Origin: Defluviimonas salinarum
GTDB taxonomy: Bacteria > Pseudomonadota > Alphaproteobacteria > Rhodobacterales > Rhodobacteraceae
DNA length: 64,000 nucleotides
Direction: 5' to 3'
Assembly (NCBI RefSeq): GCF_026013545.1
Contig: NZ_JAPDOG010000021.1
Span: 1-64,000, forward strand
In this document: piece after piece, positions 9,191 through 17,821 of the stretch
Layout: every line of letters starts with the position of its first letter
Position numbering within the stretch: the stretch's first letter is position 1
Program-made: the position numbers and the translations under genes
The notes under the pieces: model-generated
Told to the model about the DNA's origin: nothing
What the model saw: only the letters and a program-made list of their open reading frames with translations
Databases searched by the model: none

Positions 9191-9789
9191 CCGGGGGGGG
9201 CGGCGCCAAGCAGCGGACGCACGACAAGGACCGGCCAGTCGGGATCCGAGCCGGGCGGCACCTCGAGGCGGACCAGGTCGGGAAGACGCGACCCGTCCGT
9301 CCAGTCCGAGAGCCAAAGCCCCTGTGTGCGGTCGTAGTAGCCGAAGGCCGCCTGACCTGCATTCGCGGTCAGAATGCCCGAATGGGTGTCAAGAGCGATG
9401 CCGTCGTCATCAAGACCGCTGGCCGACAGCGTCAGGTCGGATCCGTTCAGCCGGACCTCCACCCGGAGCGCCGCCGCGTCCGGCATGAACGGAGTTGGGG
9501 CCAGGGTGATGAAGGACAGGCGGTCGGCGCGGCCCTCGAACCCGGCCGGATAGGGCAGAAGCTGGTGCGGCGGCACAACCTGCGCCAACCAGTCGCGCAG
9601 CCGCACCCTGAGCGCGAGCCCCGCCGCGGTCGGACCCGTCGCCCGGCTGCGTTCGTAGGCGAGGATTCCGAGCCGGAGGCTGCTCGCGAGCCCGCCAGCG
9701 ACAAGTGCGAGGAGTGCGAGCGCCACCAGGAGTTCGAGGAGCGACAGTCCAGCCGACGGTCCGAACCTGGAGAGCGGCCGACGGATCAT
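9187..9789 (-). CDS. gspJ: Type II secretion minor pseudopilin GspJ, 200 aa
   Basis: GspJ is part of the pseudopilus tip complex. The N-terminus SAGLSLLELLVALALLALVA is a prepilin cleavage site with Glu at +5 and a hydrophobic helix. The C-terminal part includes the GspJ-like pattern GYYDRTQGLWLSDWTDG and LPDLVRLEV. It is the last gene of the minus-strand gspL-M-C-D-F-H-I-J operon and overlaps the gspI stop by 4 bp (ATGA). Assignment as J rather than another minor pseudopilin comes from size, motif and gene order. Confidence 0.85.
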   Translation of the reverse strand: MIRRPLSRFGPSAGLSLLELLVALALLALVAGGLASSLRLGILAYERSRATGPTAAGLALRVRLRDWLAQVVPPHQLLPYPAGFEGRADRLSFITLAPTPFMPDAAALRVEVRLNGSDLTLSASGLDDDGIALDTHSGILTANAGQAAFGYYDRTQGLWLSDWTDGSRLPDLVRLEVPPGSDPDWPVLVVRPLLGAAPPG

Positions 9790-10145
9790 TCGGCGAGCCT
9801 CACGGCCTCTTCGGACGCGAGCAGCCGGCCGTCCGGGCCGAGCACGTCCACCCGCAGCCGGATCATGTCGGGTTCACCGTCGCCCAATCCTTCACGAACC
9901 GTCACTTCGCGAAGGATCCAGCGGCGATACGGCACTTCCCGCACGCCTGCGGGATCGGGAATGGCGACACCGACCTCCGCGAGCCGTGACAGGGCGAGCT
10001 CCTGCGCCAGAAGCCCCTCGTCGGCCGATCGGCTGCGCTGCAGAAGTCGCGACTGCGCCGGCAGTAGCGCGGCAAGGACCATCGACATGATCGCAAAGGC
10101 GACGAGCACTTCGAGGAGCGAATAGCCGGCCGATCCACGGTTCAT
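9786..10145 (-). CDS. gspI: Type II secretion minor pseudopilin GspI, 119 aa
   Basis: GspI nucleates the pseudopilus tip with GspJ and GspK. The N-terminus AGYSLLEVLVAFAIMSMVLA has the prepilin cleavage site with Glu at +5. Its short length (119 aa) and the order H-I-J identify it as GspI. Both ends overlap neighbouring genes by 4 bp in ATGA arrangements, so it is translated within the operon. Confidence 0.85.
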   Translation of the reverse strand: MNRGSAGYSLLEVLVAFAIMSMVLAALLPAQSRLLQRSRSADEGLLAQELALSRLAEVGVAIPDPAGVREVPYRRWILREVTVREGLGDGEPDMIRLRVDVLGPDGRLLASEEAVRLAE

Positions 10146-10519
10146 GGTCCTTCTCCCGGCGCAAGTGTTCCGGTCATAGGATCGAGCATGAGCAGGAGTT
10201 CCCGGTCGCCCTCCGCCAGGCAGAGATCCGGCCCCGCGGCCGTGCCGTCCGGGAAAAACGCGACAGATTGGCGCGCGCCGTGGCAGGTCTCCACTTCGAT
10301 CCTCCGGGGAGCCGCCTCGGCGATCGCCTGCCGGCGCAGCGATGCGGCCTCGCGGATCACCCCCGCGGCACGCTTCTCGAGCGCAAGCTGCGGCGCCCCG
10401 GGCCGGAGCGTCGCGACCGAAGCGCCGAGGATGAGCGACAGGATGGCGAGAACGACCAGCGTCTCCATCAGCGTGAACCCCGCATCGCTCCGGGCAAGGG
10501 ATTCAGAACGCGAGATCAT
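10142..10519 (-). CDS. gspH: Type II secretion minor pseudopilin GspH, 125 aa
   Basis: GspH is a minor pseudopilin that links the tip to the shaft. The N-terminus DAGFTLMETLVVLAILSLIL has Glu at +5. It continues with ALEKRAAGVIREAASLRRQAI, which resembles the alpha-helical spine and array segment of GspH/FimT. The start lies inside the end of gspF (17-bp overlap) and the stop overlaps gspI, so expression is coupled to both. Confidence 0.85.
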   Translation of the reverse strand: MISRSESLARSDAGFTLMETLVVLAILSLILGASVATLRPGAPQLALEKRAAGVIREAASLRRQAIAEAAPRRIEVETCHGARQSVAFFPDGTAAGPDLCLAEGDRELLLMLDPMTGTLAPGEGP

Positions 10520-11720
10520 TGAGGTCCATGATCCCGGAAATCGTGGCGAGTATGATCGATCCGATGCCGAGGCCGATGGCGAGCGTCAGGATCGGGGTCA
10601 GCAGGCCCACCGCACGGTTGACGGACACGGTGGTCTCGGCCGCGAGCGTGTCTGCGGCGACCCTGAGCATCTCGGCGAGCCGGTCGCTTTCCTCGCCGGT
10701 GCGGATCAGCGGTTGGGCGAGGGGCGCGATGAGCGGGCTTGCGGCCAGCGTCTGCGACAGCGTCCCGCCCGCCGTCACGGTCGAGAGCGCCTCGTCGAGA
10801 AGCGCCTGATAGGTGGGGAGGCCGGTCGCAGCCCGGGTGATCTCCAGCGCCCGCGGCAGGGGCGCGCCGCTTTCGAGGACCATCGCCAGCGTCTGGCAGA
10901 GCCTTTGGGATTCGCGCTGGCGCAGGAAGGGACCGATGGCCGGGGCGCGGAACAACAGCGTCCGCCAGATGCGCGCAACCGGTTCGCGAAGAAGAAGGAG
11001 GCCGGCGGTGATCACCGCCAGAGCCGTCATCAACCAGGGCCAGTCGGACACGATTGTCGTGCGGAGTGCGTCGAGCACCCGCAGGGCGACGGGGGGCGCG
11101 GCGCCCGCCGATCGGAAGACCGGCATCAGCGACGGCACCAGGTGGAAGATCAGAAGGGCGAGGACCAGCGCGGACATGGCCATGAGGATCATCGGATAGA
11201 GGAACGCCGAGCGGACCTGGCGGCGCAGCGCCGCCTCGCCTTTCAGCATCGCGGCGGCGGCCGCTGCGGTCTCTTCAAGCCGGTTGGCGCGCTCGCCAAG
11301 CTCCAGAAACGCGGCGTAGCGGTCGGGGATGAGCCCGCCCGAGCCGCGTAGCGCCTCGGTCAGGCTGCGGCCGTCCTCGATCTCGGCGCGGATGGCGGCG
11401 ATAGCGCGCCGGAACGACTTGTCCCGGCCCTGTGATTCACAGAACTGGAGGGCTCGGGGCAGCGAGAGTTTCGCCTTCAGCATCGCTGCCAGCATCGCGA
11501 AGAACGGCTCCAGATCGCGCGGGCCGGCGACCCGCGCCTTGCCGGAGAGGCTTACCTCCCGCGCCCACCACGGCAGCGGCCGTCCGCCCTCCGAGATCGC
11601 GACGGGGATCAGGCCCCGGTTCGCGATCTGGTCGAGCGCCGCAATCTCGCTGGCGGCGCGGACTTCGCCCCTGACCGAGGCACCGTCACCGTCCATGGCT
11701 TCGTAGTGAAACTCGGGCAT
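10503..11720 (-). CDS. gspF: Type II secretion inner-membrane platform protein GspF, 405 aa
   Basis: GspF is the polytopic inner-membrane protein that couples the GspE ATPase to pseudopilus assembly. The start MPEFHYEAMDGDG is typical of the family. Two cytoplasmic helical repeats (about residues 65-160 and 270-370) each precede hydrophobic segments. Membrane helices are visible near 165-190, 220-240 and 375-400. Length matches the family. It starts 6 bp after the gspD stop. No part of the family pattern appears to be missing. Confidence 0.95.
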   Translation of the reverse strand: MPEFHYEAMDGDGASVRGEVRAASEIAALDQIANRGLIPVAISEGGRPLPWWAREVSLSGKARVAGPRDLEPFFAMLAAMLKAKLSLPRALQFCESQGRDKSFRRAIAAIRAEIEDGRSLTEALRGSGGLIPDRYAAFLELGERANRLEETAAAAAAMLKGEAALRRQVRSAFLYPMILMAMSALVLALLIFHLVPSLMPVFRSAGAAPPVALRVLDALRTTIVSDWPWLMTALAVITAGLLLLREPVARIWRTLLFRAPAIGPFLRQRESQRLCQTLAMVLESGAPLPRALEITRAATGLPTYQALLDEALSTVTAGGTLSQTLAASPLIAPLAQPLIRTGEESDRLAEMLRVAADTLAAETTVSVNRAVGLLTPILTLAIGLGIGSIILATISGIMDLNDLAF

Positions 11721-11726
11721 GAGCCG

Positions 11727-13715
11727 TCAGTCGATGATCCGGTGGCCGGTGCCCGGATCGGTCACGCCCGATCCGACGAGGCCGTTCGCACCTTTGAGCC
11801 GCTGGCGCAGCTCGGCAGTGATCGATTCGGCTTCGGCGCCGTTGCGGATGACCCGCGGCGTGATCAGCACGAGGAGCTCGCGCCGGTTGATCTTGTCGCT
11901 CCGGTTTCGGAAGAGCGCGCCCACGACCGGCACCTTGCCCGCGCCGGGCACTTGCGAATTGGTCCGGTTCCTCCCGTCCTCGATCAGGCCGCCGAGCGCG
12001 ATGGTCTGACCGTCCGACATCGCGACGCTGGTCTTGATCTTCCGCGTCGAGATGGTCGGGCTGTCGATCCCCGAGGTCGTGGTGCTGGAAACGCTGCTGA
12101 CCTCCTGTTCGATGTCCATGATGACGCGGCCGGATTCCGAGACGCGCGGCCGGACCGTCAGGATGATCCCGGTGTCGCGGAACGAGATCGTGTTGACGAT
12201 CGGCGCGTTCGGATTGCCGGTGTCCTGCACCTGCTGCGTGGCGATCGGCACTTCGTCGCCGATCTGCAGCCGCGCCTCCTGGTTGTCGAGCACGACGAGG
12301 CTCGGCGAGGAGACGACGTCGACGTCGGTGATCGAGGCGAGCGCGTTTAGCGCGACCCCGGCCGAGGCGCCCTGGAAGGTGAACGAGAGGCCCGGGAAGC
12401 TGGAGCTCACGGCTCCGTTCGACGCGTCGGAGAAGGTCCCCCGGAGTTGGCCGTTCTCGAAGAACCAGCGCAGTCCGAAGTTCAGCTCGTCATTCAGCGA
12501 CACCTCCGCGATCGTCGCTTCGAGAAGCACCTGCACGGGCGTCGTGTCGAGGGTCTGGATCAGCCGGGCGAAGTCGCTCTGCTCCGTGTCGTTGCCCCAG
12601 ACGACGACCGCGTTCTGGGTCTCGTCCGCGACGATGCGCGGGCGGCCGGTGACCGGGTTGTTCTCATCGCTTTCGACATCGGCGATCATCTCGGTCAGGA
12701 TCGGCGCGAGATCTTTTGCGGCACGGTTTTGCAATGCATAGACCACGGGCCGGCGCTTGATGCCGCCCGCGGCACCGTCGAGTTCGCGGATCCAGCGTTC
12801 GGCCTCCGCGAGATAACGCGCGCGCGACGTGACGACGAGCACCGCGCCGAGGCGCTTGGAGGGGACGAACGAGACGACATTCTGCAGGCTGCCGCCCTCG
12901 GCGGTCTCGAATACGACGTTCAGCTCGGCGACCAGCGCTTCTGGCTCGGCGGCGTTCAGCTTGAAAAGGCCGACCGACTTGCCCTCGAGCACGTCCACGT
13001 CGAAGAGATTGACCGCATCGATCGCGGCATTGATCTCGCTGCGGTTGCCGGAAACCAGAAGGATATTGCGCGCGGGGATCGGCTGGAGCGTGACCGACGA
13101 GCCCGCAATGGGCTCCAGGAGCCGGGTCATCTCGGCGGTGCCGACATATTGCAGCGGTACCGCGACTACGCGCGATCCGGCGGCGGCATCGCCGAGCCGT
13201 GACACCCGCCGTGCCGCCCCGGCGGAGGGGACGATCGTGACGAGATCGCCGGAGGCCTCGATCGTCGCGCCGTTGAGTTCCAGGATGGTCTGAAAGGTCT
13301 CGAGAAGTGCCGCCTTGGAGACCGGCCGCGTCGTCTGCAGCGTGACCTCGCCACTGACGTCCGGCGAGATCGTGTAGTTCCGGCCGAGCGCATCCCCGAG
13401 GACGGCCTTGGCCGCCTGCTCGATCGGCACACCGACGAGGTTGACGGTGACCTCGTCGCCGTCGGTGACGTCGACGAGCGGCCGGTCGGCCCCCGCGGCG
13501 CCCATGAACGCGTCCGTTCCGAGCCGCCGCCTGTCGGCGGTTCGCCCGCTCAACGCTTCGGCGAATTGCTGGTAGGCGGAACTGCCGGACGGATTGTCGC
13601 GATTGGCGAGCAGGCGCGAGGGGTTTTGCCGTTCGCCGTCGGCACAGGCCGTCAACGACAGCAGCATGACCAGGAGGGCTCCGGTGCCGCGGGTCAAGAG
13701 CTTCAATTTCGTCAT
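11727..13715 (-). CDS. gspD: Type II secretion outer-membrane secretin GspD, 662 aa
   Basis: GspD forms the gated outer-membrane channel through which folded substrates leave. The N-terminal signal carries a lipobox-like LTAC, so the secretin may itself be a lipoprotein. N0 (VNLVGVPIEQAAKAVLGDAL), repeated N1-N3 ring domains (for example VAVPLQYVGTAEMTRLLEP) and the C-terminal secretin domain (VPVVGALFRNRSDKINRREL then VLITPRVI) occur in order. No separate pilotin (GspS) gene is seen nearby. The start overlaps the gspC stop (ATGA). Confidence 0.95.
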   Translation of the reverse strand: MTKLKLLTRGTGALLVMLLSLTACADGERQNPSRLLANRDNPSGSSAYQQFAEALSGRTADRRRLGTDAFMGAAGADRPLVDVTDGDEVTVNLVGVPIEQAAKAVLGDALGRNYTISPDVSGEVTLQTTRPVSKAALLETFQTILELNGATIEASGDLVTIVPSAGAARRVSRLGDAAAGSRVVAVPLQYVGTAEMTRLLEPIAGSSVTLQPIPARNILLVSGNRSEINAAIDAVNLFDVDVLEGKSVGLFKLNAAEPEALVAELNVVFETAEGGSLQNVVSFVPSKRLGAVLVVTSRARYLAEAERWIRELDGAAGGIKRRPVVYALQNRAAKDLAPILTEMIADVESDENNPVTGRPRIVADETQNAVVVWGNDTEQSDFARLIQTLDTTPVQVLLEATIAEVSLNDELNFGLRWFFENGQLRGTFSDASNGAVSSSFPGLSFTFQGASAGVALNALASITDVDVVSSPSLVVLDNQEARLQIGDEVPIATQQVQDTGNPNAPIVNTISFRDTGIILTVRPRVSESGRVIMDIEQEVSSVSSTTTSGIDSPTISTRKIKTSVAMSDGQTIALGGLIEDGRNRTNSQVPGAGKVPVVGALFRNRSDKINRRELLVLITPRVIRNGAEAESITAELRQRLKGANGLVGSGVTDPGTGHRIID

Positions 13716-14218
13716 TGATACATGTCCACTCGAACGGTCCGATCGGAGTTTGTCATTTCAATCCAGTCGTTGCTGATTGTTGCAATCACCCAGTCGTTGA
13801 TCGCGGCTCCCTGCGCAATCCATTCCGGCGCCTGTCCGTCGATGGCGATGAGCGCCGTGTCTTCCGCGCCCGTGCGCAAGATACCCAGCAGGATCACGCC
13901 GGGCGCGGAATTGTCCGTGACCGCCGGCGCGGGCTCGGCGATGGCGTTCTCTTCCGGCTCGGCGCCGCGGTCGGGCGAGAGCGGACGCCGCCCCGGCTCG
14001 AAGAGCGGACGCTGCAGGATGGCGCTGTAATAGACGGCGGGTCGCGCGACCGGTCCGGTCGCGGGAGCGGCGTCCGTTTCGGGCTCGTTTGCTTCGAGTG
14101 ACGGTGCCGTGATTGCCTTGAGCCGCGTATCCGCCGCATTCCCGGGCATCCGAATCCAGGACGATGCCGTGAGGATAACGAGCAACGCGGTTCCGAGCAC
14201 GGGGAGCAGCCGGGTCAT
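13712..14218 (-). CDS. gspC: Type II secretion GspC-like inner-membrane linker, 168 aa
   Basis: GspC links the inner-membrane platform to the secretin through its periplasmic homology-region domain. There is one N-terminal membrane helix (about residues 5-20) and a Pro/Ala/Glu-rich linker. The segment AILQRPLFEPGRRP is the hallmark of the GspC/PilP homology region, and a compact beta-rich part (VILLGILRTGAEDTALIAI) follows. The C-terminal PDZ domain of classical GspC is missing; the protein is short, as in several alphaproteobacterial systems. Overlaps with gspM and gspD support its role in the same complex. Confidence 0.75.
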   Translation of the reverse strand: MTRLLPVLGTALLVILTASSWIRMPGNAADTRLKAITAPSLEANEPETDAAPATGPVARPAVYYSAILQRPLFEPGRRPLSPDRGAEPEENAIAEPAPAVTDNSAPGVILLGILRTGAEDTALIAIDGQAPEWIAQGAAINDWVIATISNDWIEMTNSDRTVRVDMYQ

Positions 14219-14778
14219 TCGCTCTCCTCGGACAGGTTGACGGGGGCGAGAATGTCGATCTGCACGAAGAGCAGTGGCTGTTCGGTCGCGTGTCCGGGCC
14301 GGTTGAGGCGGCGAAGGGTAGCCGTCTCAACCAGAAGCGGCGGGGCGTGGAACTCGAGCTTCTGAAGGAGGGCGGACAGCTGGTCGAGCGTCGCTTCGCT
14401 CTCAAGGCGAAGGCTCACGGCCTGCACGAGGCCGAATTCGTGCGACGGACCGGGTCCGAGGGCGCGGAGATTTGCGCCGCTGGCCCGTGCGAGCTCGGTC
14501 ACCACCGACTGTACCCGCGCCGTGGCTTCGCCCGTCTGCCGGGCTTGCCACAGCGCCAGCTGGCCGCCGGTTTCGGTCAGCCGGCGTTTGCGCACCGTCA
14601 GCGCGTCGAGACTTTCCGACAGGCGTTTGTATTCGGCTCCGGCCGTGGCCAACTCCGTCTCGATCGACCGGCGCCAGTCGAAGATCGGGAGAGCAACCGC
14701 ACCCGCGGCGCCAGAGATCAACGCCAGCAACCCGGCGATCACAAGGGCTCGCCGTCGGGTCGACTGCGCAATGATCAT
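14215..14778 (-). CDS. gspM: Type II secretion GspM-like inner-membrane protein, 187 aa
   Basis: GspM pairs with GspL in the assembly platform. It has one N-terminal membrane helix (about residues 10-30), then a helical coiled region (about 35-100) and a ferredoxin-like alpha/beta end (LRLESEATLDQLSALLQKLE, then LLFVQIDI). This is the T2SSM_b layout. Sequence similarity in this family is always weak, so identification leans on topology and on its place between gspL and gspC. Both ends overlap neighbours by 4 bp. Confidence 0.75.
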   Translation of the reverse strand: MIIAQSTRRRALVIAGLLALISGAAGAVALPIFDWRRSIETELATAGAEYKRLSESLDALTVRKRRLTETGGQLALWQARQTGEATARVQSVVTELARASGANLRALGPGPSHEFGLVQAVSLRLESEATLDQLSALLQKLEFHAPPLLVETATLRRLNRPGHATEQPLLFVQIDILAPVNLSEESE

Positions 14779-15803
14779 TGCGCCGCCACCAGGTCCACGG
14801 CGATCTCGAAGCGTTCCGATCCGTCGGGCGTGCGGGAGACCGGTCCCGTCAAGCGTGGGTTCGACAGGCCGGCACGCCCCGTGAGGGTCAGGACGAGATC
14901 AGCCGCCGAGTCGGCCGCACTGCCCGTGAGCACGAGCCGCTCGGGCCTGAAGGAGAGATCGCTGAGCCAGACCGTGTCCGGGAGGGCCACCGTCATGTCG
15001 CGCAGGGTGTTCACGAGTTTCGGGCGATCGACTACGGAACTGAGAAAAGCCGTTCTCTCCGCCGCGCTCCCCTCGAGCGCATCCACCTCGCGGCGCAGTG
15101 TCACGGCATCGGTCCGCAGCGTCGCGAGCATCGCCTCGAGGTTCCGCAGGTCTTCGCGGCTCTCGAGCGCCGGACGCGTCCAGCCGAGGATGAGAAGTCC
15201 GGTCGCCGCAAGAAGCAGGAGCGCGTTCGCCCGCCGCCAGAGCGCGCGCCGCGGCGCGATCTCGGCGCTGAAGTCGGCGAGCGGCGCCAGCGTCGGCCCG
15301 TCCGCAACGAAAACCTTGCGGACGGTATAGCCGGACGACGCGAGCCGCGCCCTGAGCGCGGCGACCTCGCTGCTCTTGGCCACCCATTGGACGGACATGC
15401 GCGCGCCGTCGATCCGTTTCGGAGCAGACAGCACCGTATGGACATCGGTTGGCCGCAGCGGCGTACGCCGGGCCAGATCGAGTGCGGCGATCCTGTCGGC
15501 CGCGCGGCTCGATCCGGCCGGGATCGGAATCTCGCGGCGCAGAAGCACTTCGCGCGGAAGGCGAATGTCGATGGTCGTGGCCGAAGCAATCCTGCCGGGA
15601 ATGCCGGATTCGCAGAGCAAGGATGGCGGCAGAACGATTTCGCGTTTGGATTGTTGTGCGTCGCCGTCTTGATCGGAAAAAACGGCGGTTGCGGCCAGGG
15701 GCTGGCCGAGAAACATGGCGCAGAACCAATCCGGCAAAAGTCCGGACAGGTTGGCGGCAAGCCCTTGAACGAAACCGGACAGCAGAAGCGTCAACCTTCC
15801 CAA
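14775..15803 (-). CDS. gspL: Type II secretion GspL-like (PilM/PilN-type) protein, 342 aa
   Basis: GspL recruits the GspE ATPase to the membrane. The frame opens at a TTG (15803); the sequence LSGLLPDWFCAMFLG just after it matches the amphipathic start usual in these proteins, so I kept the long form. A cytoplasmic part (to about residue 195) is followed by a membrane helix (ANALLLLAATGLLILGW), a coiled coil and a periplasmic PilN-like domain (FLSSVVDRPKLVNTLRDMT, VWLSDLSF). It is the first gene of the eight-gene minus-strand operon and is divergent from gspE. Confidence 0.8.
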   Translation of the reverse strand: MGRLTLLLSGFVQGLAANLSGLLPDWFCAMFLGQPLAATAVFSDQDGDAQQSKREIVLPPSLLCESGIPGRIASATTIDIRLPREVLLRREIPIPAGSSRAADRIAALDLARRTPLRPTDVHTVLSAPKRIDGARMSVQWVAKSSEVAALRARLASSGYTVRKVFVADGPTLAPLADFSAEIAPRRALWRRANALLLLAATGLLILGWTRPALESREDLRNLEAMLATLRTDAVTLRREVDALEGSAAERTAFLSSVVDRPKLVNTLRDMTVALPDTVWLSDLSFRPERLVLTGSAADSAADLVLTLTGRAGLSNPRLTGPVSRTPDGSERFEIAVDLVAAQ

Positions 15804-15899
15804 TTCTCACGTCGCCGCATTCGCGGCATTTTCGCTAGCCTGGATTAAAATATTCAGTATTCATGGGCGTGAAACTGCCTACCTGCGGGGCGTCCGTCA
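15804..15899. promoter_or_regulatory. Divergent promoter region between gspL and gspE
   Basis: This 96-bp gap contains an AT-rich stretch (GGATTAAAATATTCAGTATT at 15841-15860) and must hold promoters for the minus-strand gsp operon and for gspE. It contains TTTTCGCT but not the full TGCGAAWA core found in resident DNA. Confidence 0.5.
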
Positions 15900-17486
15900 A
15901 TGGTCTTGATGCCGAGCGTATACGATTCCGACCTTGGTTCGGCACTTGTCGAAGCCGGCGCCATCGACGAGGTGGCCGCCAGACGGGCGGCTGCGGCAGG
16001 CGCCGAGACGAGAACCGGCCTCGCGGCATCGCTGTTGCAACTGGGGCTTGTAGAGGAAGAGGCGCTCTACGAGACACTGGCCATGCTCGGCGGCCTGCGC
16101 TTGATTTCCATCGGTGAGATCGAGGACAGGCTCCCTGTCGAGCTTGGTCTCAGCGCGGAGTTTCTTCGTCGCGCAATGGTTGTGCCTGCGTGGCAGGAGA
16201 CCGATGCAATCACCGTTGCGGTCAGCGCGCTCGACAATGGAGCGGCGCTCGAGGGGATCGCCTTTCATCTCGGGCGAGAGGTTCGGGTCGTCCTCGCCAC
16301 CCCCTCGACGATCCGGGCGGCGCTCGATCGGCTGGATGGCCCTGCGGCCGAGGCGTTGCACGGGGCCGCGGAAACCGACGTCGAGAAATTGCGCGCGCTC
16401 GCCAATGACGGGCCGATCATCGGGCTCGTGAACGATCTGGTGGCGGCGGCGGTCCAGGTTTCGGCTTCCGACATCCATATCGAGGCCATGGAGGCGCAGG
16501 GCCGGGTCCGCTACCGGGTCGACGGCGGCCTCCGAACGCGCCGCAGGCTGTCGGACCACGAACATGCCGCCGTGACCTCGCGGCTGAAGGTCATGGCCCA
16601 TCTCAACATTTCGGAGAAGCGCCGGCCGCAGGACGGGCGCGCCCAGGTCGTCGTGCGCGGCAACGCGGTCGATCTCAGGGTCTCGACCCTGCCGACACAG
16701 TTCGGCGAAAGCGTCGTGCTGCGGATCCTCGACCGGCGCCAGGTGGCGCTCGACTGGACCGCACTCGGCTTCGAGGAGGCGCGCGTTCGCCGGATCGAGA
16801 GGATCGTCAATGCGCCGAACGGGATATTCCTCGTGGCCGGCCCGACCGGCAGCGGCAAGACGACGACACTCTATACCGCGATCAGCCGGATCAACTCCGA
16901 GGATCGCAAGATCATCACCGTCGAAGATCCGATCGAATACGCGCTTGCCGGCGTGAACCAGGTGGCGGTGGCGCCCGAGATCGAGATGGGCTTCGCGCGT
17001 GCGCTCAGGGCCATCCTGAGACAGGATCCGGACGTGATCATGGTGGGCGAGATCCGCGATCAGGAGACCGCCGAGATCGCGGTGCGCGCGGCGCTGGTGG
17101 GGCGGATGGTGCTATCGACGGTGCATACCAATGACTCGCTTGCGGCCGTGGATCGGCTCCTGGACCTCGGCGTGCCGCCGTATCTTCTTTCGGCGACGCT
17201 CAGGGGCGTTCTCTCGCAGCGGCTCGTTCAGAAGAACTGCACGGCCTGCGGCGGACGGGGCTGTGCGAGCTGCGACGGCAGTGGCATCCGCGGACGCACG
17301 GTCGTCTCCGAGCTTCTGGAGATCACTCCGGAACTGGCGGGCGGCATTGCGCGGGGGCACTCGTCGCAGGCGTTGCGCGAGGCAGCGGCGGCGTCGGGCT
17401 TCGTGACCATGGAGCGGCACGCCAGCGACCTGATGGCGCGCGGCGTGCTGTCCGAGGAGAACGTGGCCCGGTCGCTCGGATTCTGA
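15900..17486 (+). CDS. gspE: Type II secretion ATPase GspE, 528 aa
   Basis: GspE is the cytoplasmic hexameric ATPase that drives pseudopilus growth. An N-terminal T2SSE_N domain (to about residue 150) is followed by the ATPase core. Visible are Walker A GPTGSGKTTT near residue 315, the Asp box EDPIEYA, Walker B-like LRQDPDVIMVGEIRD, and a His box (STVHTND). The four-Cys zinc element CTACGGRGCASC lies near residue 450. Start is ATG 15900 or the in-frame ATG 15909. It is transcribed away from the gspL operon. The giant RHS gene follows on the same strand after a 335-bp gap. Confidence 0.95.
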   Translation: MVLMPSVYDSDLGSALVEAGAIDEVAARRAAAAGAETRTGLAASLLQLGLVEEEALYETLAMLGGLRLISIGEIEDRLPVELGLSAEFLRRAMVVPAWQETDAITVAVSALDNGAALEGIAFHLGREVRVVLATPSTIRAALDRLDGPAAEALHGAAETDVEKLRALANDGPIIGLVNDLVAAAVQVSASDIHIEAMEAQGRVRYRVDGGLRTRRRLSDHEHAAVTSRLKVMAHLNISEKRRPQDGRAQVVVRGNAVDLRVSTLPTQFGESVVLRILDRRQVALDWTALGFEEARVRRIERIVNAPNGIFLVAGPTGSGKTTTLYTAISRINSEDRKIITVEDPIEYALAGVNQVAVAPEIEMGFARALRAILRQDPDVIMVGEIRDQETAEIAVRAALVGRMVLSTVHTNDSLAAVDRLLDLGVPPYLLSATLRGVLSQRLVQKNCTACGGRGCASCDGSGIRGRTVVSELLEITPELAGGIARGHSSQALREAAAASGFVTMERHASDLMARGVLSEENVARSLGF

Positions 17487-17821
17487 CTTCGGATCGTCGT
17501 TACGCATCGAGGGTCATTGTCCCCTGATGGACAACTCTTCGTCCCTGAAGCGGAAACATCCGGTCGTGTCAGCATGTGCCTTATGGTTGAATCATGCCGT
17601 CGGCCATGGCTCGCAAGAGGCCATGCAAGACCAACGTGGAAAGGCCATCTCACCCCGACATCGTCCGCATGGTTTCGGCGTGAGGCAAGTAACATAAGAA
17701 AATAACGTAATAAAATTCGACGCTGACCGCGCGTTCGTGTTGTAAAACTTTCTCTTGATTTATGCCGCGTGCTGCGTAGCGTTCACCCAAAAGTAGATTG
17801 ATTTGTTCGAAGGGGACGTAT
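17487..17821 (+). promoter_or_regulatory. Leader and promoter region of the RHS gene
   Basis: This 335-bp gap has no gene. It becomes AT-rich from about 17690 (ACATAAGAAAATAACGTAAT) and ends with AAGGGG a few bases before a GTG start. An independent promoter for the RHS gene is likely. Confidence 0.5.
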
